Under the pieces are notes generated by a model. That model saw nothing but the letters and a program-made list of their open reading frames with translations, did no database searches and was not told where the DNA came from. This document shows, piece by piece, positions 24,673 to 34,235 of a stretch of DNA of 64,000 nt; position 1 is the first letter of the stretch; every line of letters starts with the position of its first letter. Made by a program: the position numbers and the translations under genes. The DNA is from Chryseobacterium sp. c4a (GTDB lineage: Bacteria; Bacteroidota; Bacteroidia; Flavobacteriales; Weeksellaceae). The DNA is taken from contig NZ_WXVU01000008.1 of assembly GCF_009900745.1 (NCBI RefSeq), positions 124,001-188,000 on the forward strand, read 5' to 3'.

Positions 24673-26919
24673 TTATAAATTATTATTGATGGCATCTTCT
24701 GTTTTATCGACTCCAAAACTGAAAAAGGCACCTACAAAGACAAAAGTATTTACCGGAGGAACTACAGCTGAACTTCTTGATCCGTCTGTTGAAAAATTGT
24801 ATCCATATACATTTTTAGATCCAAGAACATTTGAAATACTTAACACAAACACTGTAAATGATTTTGCGTCTTTTTTTCCGATACTGGGAACATAATTAAA
24901 GCTAATATTCAAAGCATTGTAATCTTTAAGCCTGCCTTCATTTCTGGTATAATTAATGGTTTCTCCATTTTTCATTTCTGTCGCAATATCATAATATGGG
25001 CGACCTTTGGCATAGGTATAGGATAAGTTTACCCCTAGTTTCCATTCTGGAATGAATCTTTTCACCACTGCCGAAAGAGTATGCTCTGCAGCAAAACCTG
25101 GCTTTAAGCTTACCGGATAATTGATGAAGTCTCTTTTTGAGTCCAAGAAGGAATAAGTAATCCAGTAATCTATATTTTTAAATGTCTTTTTATTGTCTCT
25201 CCAAAACAATTCCAGGCCTTTTGCATATCCGTAACCATCATTATTGAGAGCTGTCTGAATCTGTTGGCTTTGTTGATTCCCTGGCAGGATATTATAGGTT
25301 TTAATAAGCTGGTCATATTTTTTATAAAAGGCTTCAAAACGCAGACTTCTTCCTTCTGAGCTTCTTAAAAGCTGAAAAATATAGTGTTGTGATTTCTGAA
25401 ACCCCAAGTCAGCAGGCCCATTGATGTATTTACTTTCCGGATTCTGATAAAAAATTCCATACGCTACATTGGTAGTCCATTTATCGGAAAGTCTGTATGC
25501 CAGTGCAAAACGAGGTGCTATATTACTTTTACCCAAGTAAGATGAATTTTCTGCTCTCACCCCGATCTTTGCAGACAAAGCGTTACTGAACCCCAGATCT
25601 GTTTCTATAAATGCTGAAGAAATCAAGTCTTTATAATGTTTCTGAACACTTTCAAAATTGAGATTTTCATTGGTATTATTTAATTCAAACCCACCTCTTA
25701 AAGCACTGATTTTATTAATCTTTCTTTCAAGAACTGTTTTGAAGTTTATGTAATTTCCATCCGTTAATAATTGGCTATAATTATCTTCTACCCCTTTGGT
25801 TTCTGTAGAAAAATTAAGATCTGATCGGTTATAAGAGTAAGATCCGCCTACATTTAGTAGATATTTTCCAAATTTTTGTCTGAAAGAGAGATTATGATAC
25901 ATGGTTTTACCTTTTAATCTCACCAGCCCAAATTCGTATCCCGGTTCCAGACTTTCTGTTTTTACGCCCATTTTATTGGTATTAAACATTCCATAATATT
26001 TAAAAAAACCTCCTGATTTCGTTTTGAATCTAAAATTTACATCTCCATTCAATCCCTGTGGGGCATCAATAAAGTCCGTATTAAAATTGAAAACCTTCTG
26101 CATCAGGCTTAGTAGAGAATATCCTGCTGAAGCACCGTATGAGTAATTTTTTTGTTCGCCTAATTTTTGAAATCCACCACTCAAAAAAATAGGAGAAACA
26201 CCAAAGTTGTAAGAGCTCTGATCCGGAAGATCAACACTTTCCAACATCAATGCTCCTGAAAGGGCCTGTCCATATAATGCTGAATATCCACCACTTGAAA
26301 AAATATTTCCTTTAAAAAGTGAAGTATTGAACTGATCTCTTCCTGCAATCCCGGGAACAGAATTCGAAAAATAATTATTGATAAGACTTCCATCCATAAA
26401 AATCTTAGATTCGGAAGCCGTACCTCCTCTGATGAAAAGTCCCTCAGACTCTCCTACTTTTTGCACACCGGGAAGATAGGTTAAAGCTGATGTTATCTGC
26501 CCGTCTGCTCCTGCTGTGGTATAAATATCAAGAGGTGTAAGTAAAGCTGTTGCCCTTTTCCTGTCACTAGCCTCTATAGAACCCGCAGAAACCACTACCG
26601 CATCAATTTCACTGATCTGCTCTTTAAGATCTGTATTAACTACAACATCCTGATTTTCAATAGTAATTTCTTTTTCAATTTCTTCATATTTGGGATGGGT
26701 GAAAGTTATTTTATGACTTCCTTTTTCTGTAGTATTGAAAGAGAAATTCCCCTGCGCATCGGTAGTTGCTCCATCATAAGTATCTTTTAGAGTAACATTT
26801 ACTTCATTTACTCCTTTATTTTTAAAGGTTACTTTTCCTGAAATCTTTATCTGGGAATATCCCAAGGTAAAAGTTATCAGCGCTATTAGAAAAAGTATTT
26901 TATGTCCTTGTGTTTTCAT
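24673..26919 (-). CDS. TonB-dependent outer membrane receptor
   Basis: Outer-membrane transporter driven by TonB; the substrate is unknown. I take the ATG at 26917-26919 (748 residues), which begins with the signal peptide MKTQGHKILFLIALITFTLG; a longer frame adds only seven residues. A carboxypeptidase-D-like beta-sandwich (ISGKVTFKNKGVNEVNVTLKD) covers about residues 28-110. The plug has LTYLPGVQKVGESEGLFIRGG and the rest is a 22-stranded-type barrel rich in aromatic strands. It carries no SusC-type marks and no SusD neighbour is found. An operator with the same pattern as the two signalling operons lies just upstream. Confidence 0.9.
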   Translation of the reverse strand: MKTQGHKILFLIALITFTLGYSQIKISGKVTFKNKGVNEVNVTLKDTYDGATTDAQGNFSFNTTEKGSHKITFTHPKYEEIEKEITIENQDVVVNTDLKEQISEIDAVVVSAGSIEASDRKRATALLTPLDIYTTAGADGQITSALTYLPGVQKVGESEGLFIRGGTASESKIFMDGSLINNYFSNSVPGIAGRDQFNTSLFKGNIFSSGGYSALYGQALSGALMLESVDLPDQSSYNFGVSPIFLSGGFQKLGEQKNYSYGASAGYSLLSLMQKVFNFNTDFIDAPQGLNGDVNFRFKTKSGGFFKYYGMFNTNKMGVKTESLEPGYEFGLVRLKGKTMYHNLSFRQKFGKYLLNVGGSYSYNRSDLNFSTETKGVEDNYSQLLTDGNYINFKTVLERKINKISALRGGFELNNTNENLNFESVQKHYKDLISSAFIETDLGFSNALSAKIGVRAENSSYLGKSNIAPRFALAYRLSDKWTTNVAYGIFYQNPESKYINGPADLGFQKSQHYIFQLLRSSEGRSLRFEAFYKKYDQLIKTYNILPGNQQSQQIQTALNNDGYGYAKGLELFWRDNKKTFKNIDYWITYSFLDSKRDFINYPVSLKPGFAAEHTLSAVVKRFIPEWKLGVNLSYTYAKGRPYYDIATEMKNGETINYTRNEGRLKDYNALNISFNYVPSIGKKDAKSFTVFVLSISNVLGSKNVYGYNFSTDGSRSSAVVPPVNTFVFVGAFFSFGVDKTEDAINNNL

Positions 26920-26937
26920 GGTTATTAATTTCTGGAT

Positions 26938-27010
26938 CAAAAGTACTATGACAAATACCTTTCTGTAAAAAAAATATTACTGAAAGGTATTCTTTGGTTA
27001 CTGAATGGTA
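26938..27010 (-). promoter_or_regulatory. Promoter with LytTR-type operator (TonB-receptor operon)
   Basis: On the minus strand, a -7 box TACTTTTG lies at 26945-26938. ACCTTTCAG (26988-26980) and ACCATTCAG (27009-27001) are direct repeats exactly 21 bp apart. The proximal site is 42 bp from the -7 box, as for the 2TM operon. A third copy in opposite direction, ACCTTTCTG, is at 26957-26965, over the -33 region. Confidence 0.65.
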
Positions 27011-27146
27011 AAAAAGAAGGAAGCAGGAAGTTACTTTTAGGCGGAATTACTGACATTCACTACCAAAGCAATTGATTTTAAAAGACATATGCTTGTTCTT
27101 TGTGACTTTCATAACTTCCAGCTTCAAGCTTTCTGCTTGAATTTAA

Positions 27147-28049
27147 TTACTGAATCGGGATACAGAAATCCACCATCATCTTTCCCTCCGGATGCTCTTT
27201 AAAGTTGGTATGATAGATCTCGAACGGGAACGTTCTTCTCATAGAATAATTGTGCTCATTCATCCATAAAAATAAGGATACCCAGCATTGTTCAAAATCG
27301 TTGAGGGTGACTTCTCCACTTCCTACAATAAATTTTCCGGGTTCTATTGTTTCTGAAAAAACTTCTCCTGTTGGTTCTTCCAGTTTTTCATCTAAAAGCA
27401 TACAGGCATGAATTCTTACCTTATCTGGTGGGGTTACTTTAAAACTGTCATGATAGACAGAAATCATTTTTACATTTTCCTGAGGAAACAGCTGTTTTTT
27501 TTTAGCCCAGTCTACCAACACATTGTAAGAAGGCTCTACCCCGGCAATTCCAAGGCTCATTACTGCAGCCAGATTCATTTCCGGCATTTCTTTTACTTCA
27601 ATTTTTAAATTCATTGTTGTCCAATTTAATAGGTTTTCAATAGTGCAAATGTATTGGCTGAAAACCGTATCAATTTGTCCGTTCTTGCTTTGTGTTTGTA
27701 AAATCTTGTGAAATGCTTCGGGAGCTGTTTTACGGAATTCTGAAGGTGGTAATCCGTAATATTTTTTAAAGGTTTTGCTGAAAACGGAGTGATTTGAAAA
27801 GCCAAGATCCAGGTAAATTTCCTTGATCTCCATATCTTTTTTTACTGCCAAAAGAAAGGCACTTTTTTCTATTTTTTTCCTGATAATATAGTTCTGAAGG
27901 GTTTCTCCTGTGATCAGTTTGAATATTCTGTGAAAATGAAACGGCGAATAGACACTCATCTCTGCCATTTTTTCCAGGGAGAGATCAGCGTCGAGGTTCG
28001 CATCGATATATTGTATGGTTTTTACAATCCGTTTTTTATATGCTTCCAA
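27147..28049 (-). CDS. AraC-family transcriptional regulator with GyrI-like effector domain
   Basis: A 300-residue regulator. Residues 1-110 hold two helix-turn-helix motifs of the AraC type (LSLEKMAEMSVYSPFHFHRIFKLITGE and GFSNHSVFSKTFKKYYGLPPSEFRK). From about residue 150 it has a GyrI/Rob-like ligand-binding domain (MNLKIEVKEMPEMNLAAVMS... to the end). Such proteins respond to small, often toxic or lipophilic molecules and regulate efflux genes. It lies 232 bp downstream of the MFS exporter on the same strand, with its own likely promoter. Confidence 0.88.
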   Translation of the reverse strand: MEAYKKRIVKTIQYIDANLDADLSLEKMAEMSVYSPFHFHRIFKLITGETLQNYIIRKKIEKSAFLLAVKKDMEIKEIYLDLGFSNHSVFSKTFKKYYGLPPSEFRKTAPEAFHKILQTQSKNGQIDTVFSQYICTIENLLNWTTMNLKIEVKEMPEMNLAAVMSLGIAGVEPSYNVLVDWAKKKQLFPQENVKMISVYHDSFKVTPPDKVRIHACMLLDEKLEEPTGEVFSETIEPGKFIVGSGEVTLNDFEQCWVSLFLWMNEHNYSMRRTFPFEIYHTNFKEHPEGKMMVDFCIPIQ

Positions 28050-28068
28050 AATAAAAGATGTAGGAGGA

Positions 28069-28076
28069 CAAAGGTA
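28069..28076 (-). promoter_or_regulatory. Probable -7 element of the AraC-type regulator
   Basis: On the minus strand TACCTTTG fits TAnnTTTG and ends 20 bp before the ATG. No clear -33 box is seen at the normal distance. Confidence 0.4.
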
Positions 28077-28281
28077 TTGATCCTGAGTTTAGTTCAGTTG
28101 TCTTTTATTGCTAAATAATGATACATTCTTTTTTTAGATGCAAAGGTTTGTTTTCATAACGTTGTATTTTTAGAAGGCTAAGATGGAATCAACTTCGTTG
28201 ATTTGACGAAGCGAATGAATAGCTAACGCTTCTTTTTACAAGATAAGAAACTGATTATCTTTTATTTATTTAATTATTTTT

Positions 28282-29505
28282 TTATTTCAATTCTTTATCT
28301 TTTCTCATCGCGAAGTATATGCAACAGCTGCCAATTACTGCTAAAACAGCTCCTAAGATGAAAGGAGCACCGCTATAAGTAATCAGTGAACGTGGAGAGG
28401 TAAAATAAGCAAAGACCCAGGTCATCAGCAATGGCCCGAAAATAGAAGTTAAACTGAGAATACTGGTAAGCCCGCCCTGTAATAATCCTTGTTGATTATC
28501 CGGTACTTTTGAGGAAATCATTGCCTGAAGTATGGGAGATGCCATTCCGCCAAGGGCATAAATCGCGATGACCACAAACATCATCCAGCCTTTATTGGCA
28601 ATTCCGAATAACAGCATGCTTAGACAAAAGAACGCCAGGAAAATAATAACGGATTTCTTCTGTCCCAGTTTATTGATAAACAAACCAATCAATCCTCCTT
28701 GAAAGATAACCATCAACAGTCCCAGAAATCCCATTGAATAGCCTATCATGTCTTCTTTCCAATTGAATTTATCCATCACATATACACTCCATGAGCTTTG
28801 TACGGAATGTCCTGCCAAAGCAATCAGAATAAAGGCTACGATAAATGCAGGAGCTAATATTTTTTTATTCATGCTTTTCATCACCCCTATAGGATTGGCC
28901 GTTTTCCAGGAAAATGGGCGGCGATTACTTTCTGATAATGATTCCGGCAGGACAAAAAATCCATAGACAAGGTTAAGCAAGCTTAATCCGGCGGCGGCAT
29001 AAAAAGGGATTCTTTCGCCGTATTGTCCGAGAAATCCACCGATCAGAGGGCCAATAATCATTCCTACTCCAGCCACTGCACTCATAATTCCAAAATACTG
29101 ACCTCTTTTTTCAGGCGTGCTGATATCTGAAATATATGCCGCTGCTGTTGTCATACTTGATCCCATAATTCCGTTGATAATTCTTCCTACAAAGAGCCAT
29201 GCAATATCAGGGGCCAATGCTAGAATGAGATAATCTATTCCGAGTCCCAAAAGTGAGCATAATAGTACAGGTCTACGTCCATATCGGTCGCTTAATCCTC
29301 CCAAAACGGGAGCAAACAGAAACTGCATTAAAGCATATACGGATATAAACCACCCGATATACTGAGCGGTGATGCTTATGTTATCTGCGTTGGACAATTT
29401 TGTAATCAGAGTTGGTAGTACAGGTCCAATGATTCCTATTCCAATGATATCGATCAGGACTGTGATATAGATAAAGGTTAGCGCGTGTTCTTTTTTTCCA
29501 GGCAT
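28282..29505 (-). CDS. MFS transporter of the TetA type
   Basis: Inner-membrane drug:proton antiporter with 12 predicted transmembrane helices (407 residues), of the TCR/Tet subgroup. It shows FIYITVLIDIIGIGIIGPVLP in the first helix, motif A as GGLSDRYGRRPVLL after helix 2, and the motif-C region MSAVAGVGMIIGPLIGGFLG in helix 5. It lies 31 bp after the type II thioesterase gene and follows the giant NRPS on the same strand. This position suggests export of, or self-protection from, the peptide, but the family also transports tetracycline-like drugs and is common as a stand-alone pump. Confidence 0.88.
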   Translation of the reverse strand: MPGKKEHALTFIYITVLIDIIGIGIIGPVLPTLITKLSNADNISITAQYIGWFISVYALMQFLFAPVLGGLSDRYGRRPVLLCSLLGLGIDYLILALAPDIAWLFVGRIINGIMGSSMTTAAAYISDISTPEKRGQYFGIMSAVAGVGMIIGPLIGGFLGQYGERIPFYAAAGLSLLNLVYGFFVLPESLSESNRRPFSWKTANPIGVMKSMNKKILAPAFIVAFILIALAGHSVQSSWSVYVMDKFNWKEDMIGYSMGFLGLLMVIFQGGLIGLFINKLGQKKSVIIFLAFFCLSMLLFGIANKGWMMFVVIAIYALGGMASPILQAMISSKVPDNQQGLLQGGLTSILSLTSIFGPLLMTWVFAYFTSPRSLITYSGAPFILGAVLAVIGSCCIYFAMRKDKELK

Positions 29506-29536
29506 AAAATTGCTTTATGGGTGAATTGATAATTTA

Positions 29537-30256
29537 TCATTTAGCTGTACTGGCATTCATCAGATTTTTAATCACCTGTGACAGATAGTTAAAATTCTGA
29601 TTGATAAAGAAATGGTTTCCGTTGACAATCTGACATTCGCATTCTGCTTCCGTATAATTAGCCCAGTTTCTTATATTCAGTGCGTATTTTTCGCTTTTTC
29701 CCATTACTGCATAAATGGGAGTCTGTATTTTTATATTGGGAACCTGATTGCTTTTGTTCTCCAGAAGACTGAAGTCGCCTCTCAAAACAGGCTCAAAAAA
29801 GTCTAATAATTCTTCATATTGCATCACCTCATCGGAAATTCCACCCAGTTTTCTTACTTCAGTAAAAAACTCTGTTTTGGGTAGATGGGCAATAGGATTG
29901 GTTTCTTTAATTCCCGGGCCCGGATATCCTGTTGCTACAAAATGGATGGGGGCATCACCCTCTTTTTCCATTGCATGACAAATTTCAAATCCCAATATTG
30001 CTCCCATACTGTGCCCATACATCAGATAAGGGACTTCTTTCTGTCTGGCTTTTTTTATCTGTTCCAAGACATCTGCAACTGCTTCCTGCTTATTTTTTAA
30101 AGGCGGTTCTGACATTCGGTCACCTCTCCCCGGAAGTTCCGGAGTTTCTACCTGAAAATGGGATTGCAGTGCATCTATTAAAGGACGGAAGGAGTTTCTG
30201 TCTCCGCCGGCATAGTGCAGTAAAAATATCTGAGGTTTTGATAATGTTCTGTTCAT
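29537..30256 (-). CDS. Type II thioesterase (GrsT/SrfAD-like)
   Basis: Stand-alone alpha/beta-hydrolase that removes wrong acyl groups from carrier domains of NRPS lines. The 239 residues match the usual length. IFLLHYAGGDRNSFRPL near residue 11, PGRGDRMSEPP, the nucleophile elbow YGHSMGA (catalytic Ser) near residue 88, and the late NGNHFFIN (catalytic His) are seen. The acidic member of the triad, normally an Asp in the loop around AVMGKSEKY, is not obvious. It starts 60 bp after the NRPS stop, with a hairpin in between, and is followed by the exporter. Confidence 0.9.
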   Translation of the reverse strand: MNRTLSKPQIFLLHYAGGDRNSFRPLIDALQSHFQVETPELPGRGDRMSEPPLKNKQEAVADVLEQIKKARQKEVPYLMYGHSMGAILGFEICHAMEKEGDAPIHFVATGYPGPGIKETNPIAHLPKTEFFTEVRKLGGISDEVMQYEELLDFFEPVLRGDFSLLENKSNQVPNIKIQTPIYAVMGKSEKYALNIRNWANYTEAECECQIVNGNHFFINQNFNYLSQVIKNLMNASTAK

Positions 30257-30282
30257 AAGTTTTTATTTTCTATTGCTACATT

Positions 30283-30309
30283 AAAAGCATGGGAGACCGT
30301 AATCTCCCA
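30283..30309 (-). terminator. Weak terminator or attenuator between NRPS and thioesterase II
   Basis: TGGGAGA (30290-30296) pairs with TCTCCCA (30303-30309) around a 6-nt loop. Read leftward, it is followed three bases later by a short T run (TTTTAA). This suggests partial termination after the NRPS gene. Confidence 0.5.
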
Positions 30310-30316
30310 CTCTTTT

Positions 30317-33300
30317 TTATTTTCCCACTGTTTGATTGATGATATTAATAATCTCTTCTTCTTTTTCCAGCATAAACTGGTGGGCTGCTTCAATAGGATA
30401 TACTGATAGCAGCTTCTGATCTCCTATGATTGAGTCTACATTGTTATAAGTACAATCCATCATATAATTGTTAAATGATTCGTCAAATCCTTCTCCTCCC
30501 AGCATTGCTTTTAATAAAACTACTTTTGTAAAGCTAAGGGTATCAGAAATATGTTCTCTGGCAATGGTAAATTCTGCCGACATAAAGCTTTTCGTAGCAA
30601 TAAAATGGCTGTGGTCTACAGGAACCTCCAATTTGCTGCTCAATTCTTCATCAGACGGGAATGAAAGGAAACTTTCTAATTTCTGATCTGAAGCATAGAA
30701 AATGGTATCCAACAGATAGACTTTAATCTTTTGACAACCTTGTTTTTCCAGTTGAGAAGCAATTTCCAGCGCAATGGTTCCTCCCAAAGACCAACCCAGT
30801 AAAATATATTCTTCCTGCTGCGTCTCTTTCTGTATCTGAGTGATATGATCCAGATAATATCCTGCCAGTTGATGCAGATTATCAATCTTTTCTTCATGGT
30901 ACAGGTTATAAGAATCCACGCCATAGCAATCGTAGTTTGTTTTCAGCTGTTCTGCCAGAGACTGATATACCTCGCTTCCTCCGTTTCCTGGATGAATAAA
31001 GAATATATTCGGATTATTATTCACGGCATTCAGAATGGATACTGTTCTGTATTCTTTGCCATATTTTCCTATAAGAGCAGCGAGTTTACTGATGGTTCTT
31101 TCTTTGAAGACATCTACAATCTTCACTTTCACATCCAATATCTGTTGGATTCTGCTAATCAGCTTTATCGCCATGATACTGTTTCCGCCTAACCTGAAGA
31201 AATCATCATGAATGCTGATGGATGCAGAATCAACAGCTAATACTTCTCCATAGATTGCTGCAATCTGTCTTTGAAGCTCATTTTCCGGAGCGGCATATTC
31301 TGATATGCCTATAAATTCTGGTTCAGGCAATTGTTTCCTATCTAACTTACCGTTAATGGTTAATGGTAAAGCTGTTAAATGAACAAAAACATTAGGAACC
31401 ATATACTCCGGAAGTGATTTCATCAGGAATTCTGATATTTGGTGCGGATCAATGACCGGATCGGAAACATAATATCCCACAAGGTGTTTCATATTTCCTT
31501 TGTCTTCTTTCACCAGAACGGCTACCTGACGAATTCCCGGATATTGAAGCAGGGTATTTTCAATTTCACCTAATTCTATTCTATGCCCGCGGATCTTCAC
31601 CTGGAAGTCATTTCTTCCCATATATTCCAGATCTCCGTTAGCCAGTCTGCGCACTAAATCCCCTGTTCTGTATAAACGGTTATTTTCACCTCTATCTTTC
31701 TGATCTTTTGTCTGGTATGGGTTTACCATAAAGCGTTCTTCAGTAAGTTCCGGTCTGTTCAGATACCCTCTGGCAATACCTGCTCCACCAATATACAGCT
31801 CTCCTACCGCTCCTGTTGGTACAGGACGATATTGAGCATCAAGAACGTATAAAGTTGTGTTGACGATTGCTTTACCAATATTCAATGGATTTTTATCTAC
31901 TTTATAATCATGAAGTGTCGCACAGACTGTCCCTTCTGTTGGCCCGTATTCATTGATAAGCGTAATATTTTCAATGTTTTTATTCAAAATCGGGAAACTT
32001 TCTCCTCCTGCATGGATTAGTTGTAAGCTTGTTCCGTTATCTACAATTTCCCTCAACAATACTGGCGGAATAAAGGAAACTTCTATGGTATTGGCTTTAA
32101 TATAATCATTAAGCTCATTCACTGAAGTTCTAAGCTCGTTACTATACAACCAAAGGGTATTTCCGTTACATAAAGACGGGAATGTCTCATATACAAAGGC
32201 ATCAAATACATAATTGGAGTACACCCCTACATTCTTATATTTTTCAAGCTGATGAGCTTCTTTCATAGCATCGATCAGATTGATAACTCCCTTATGCTCA
32301 ATCATTACTCCTTTCGGAAGTCCTGTCGTTCCGCTGGTGTAGATCACATAGGCTAAATTCTCTGAAGTGGCGTGAGTAACAGGGTTATGATTATCTGCTG
32401 CTGCCAATTTATCTATTATTCCTTTATCATTTAATGAAACCAAATTCACTTCTAAAGGAACTTCACTGAATTTCTCTCTTACTTCTTCCTGAATAAGAAT
32501 CACCTCAGCTCCCGTATCTTTTAAAATATGGTTTATTCTGTCTGCAGGATATGACGGATCCATTGGCACATACGCTGCTCCGGCTTTTAATACGGCAAGA
32601 ATGGCCATCAGCATATCTTCTGAGCGTTCAAGACATAATGGTACAAGATCATCCGGCTGAAGCTGGTATTCTTTGATAAGATAATTGGACAATTGATTGG
32701 CTCTTTCGTTCAGTTCTTTATAGGATAGTTTCACTTCCTGATATACCAATGCTATCTCATCAGGTGTTTTGGCAACCTGAGATTCAAACTGTTGATGAAT
32801 TGTATTCTTGTCCTGATATGCTTTTCGGTTATCATTCCAAATCTCTGTGATCTGTCTGTTCTCTGTTTCTGAAAGAAGAGAAATCTCTCCTATTGTAAGA
32901 CCATCAGCATCGAATTTTCCAAGCTGTACAATCTGACTTAACAGGTATTGATACGTTTCTGCTATGCGGTTTATCGTTTCTTTTTTAAATAAAGAAGTGG
33001 CATAGTTGAAAGACATCTGAATCCCTTCAGGGCTCTCATTAATCATGGTCGTCAGATCAAATTTAGCAGCCTGGTAGTCTACATCTCCATCAAAAGGAAG
33101 GAAAACAGGTTCTTCTTCCTGAGCTACAGCATCACCACCATTGCTTGTTTGAAGGCCAAACATCACCTGGAAAACCGGATGTCTTGAGGTATCCTGTTCT
33201 ACGCCCAGTTCTTCCACCAGTTTTTCAAATGGAAGATCCTGATGAGCCTGAGCATCTGTCACAGATTTTGAAACCTGTAGAATGAAATCCTTAATATTTT

Positions 33301-34235
33301 GTTGAGGATCTATTTTTTCTCTCAGCGCTAATGTATTTACAAAGAAACCGATAAGGTCTTCAAGACCTGCATAATGACGGTTAGCGATAGGGCTTCCTAC
33401 TATAATATCTCCCTGTCCTGAATAAGTAGAAAGGGTTAGATAATAACCGCTCAACATGACATTGTATAAACTTACTCCAAGGTTTTTAGAAATGTCTTTC
33501 AATCCAAGCGCTGTTTCTTCAGGGATATTAAATCTAATGGTATCTCCCTCATAAGAAATCTCAGCAGGTCTATGGAAATCTACCGGAAGGTCTAAGCTCT
33601 GATAGTCATCCAGTTTTGTTTTCCAGTAGTTAATCTGGTTATCAAGACGTTCCCCTGTAAGATAGTTTCGCTGCCATAAGGCAAAATCCTTGTATTGAAT
33701 CTTTAATTCAGAAAGTTGCGGCTGTTCTCCTCCGGCAATGGCATGATAAGCTTCAGCCACTTCTTTCAGGAATATGTCTGTAGACCACCCATCAAATGCA
33801 ATATGGTGAATAACTACTGAAAGATAGCTGATATTCTGTAATGTGAAGATATTGATTGCGACCGGAATCTCTTCTTCCAGGCGGAATACTTTATGAGCAC
33901 TTCTGTTCACTAATTCCTCCAGTTCTTCTCTGCTTTCTGCGGCTATAGTCTTTATTTCCGGAAGAAGATCGGTAACGACCTGATAGCCTACTCCATTTTC
34001 TGTAGTCAGAATAAATGTACGAAGTACTTCATGGCGTTGGATTACTGTCTCTAAAGCTTTGCATAAAGCCCAAATATCAGTTTTTGTGCCTAGAGTAACC
34101 GTCATTGGAATGTTATAAGCACTGCTTCCGCCTTCATAGGATTCTATAAACCAAAGCCTTTCCTGGGCAAAGGACAATCTCTGTTCTTCTAATGAATCTA
34201 CTTTTGAAGGAAGGATGGTTATTTGATCTTCCCCG
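30317..34235 (-). other. NRPS module 9 (C-A-T) and terminal thioesterase
   Basis: LCL-type C domain with HHIAFDG. The A domain (about 32840 to 31325) has code DAYFIAEVCK, as in modules 2 and 7. Carrier Ser codon 31178-31180, LGGNSI. The type I thioesterase begins near 31050 with IFFIHPGNGGSEVYQ. Its nucleophile is in LGWSLGG (Ser codon 30788-30790) and its late His in AAHQFML (codon 30380-30382). It releases the peptide; hydrolysis or cyclisation cannot be told from sequence. Confidence 0.9.

Noticed and set aside
28188..28262. Small inverted repeats after the MFS gene as terminators
   Set aside because: The stems are short (6 bp) and no T run follows in the direction of transcription.
27061..30309. 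MbtH-like helper gene near the NRPS
   Set aside because: No frame of about 70 residues with the MbtH pattern (Asn-rich, three conserved Trp) was found on the downstream side; it could still lie upstream of the window.
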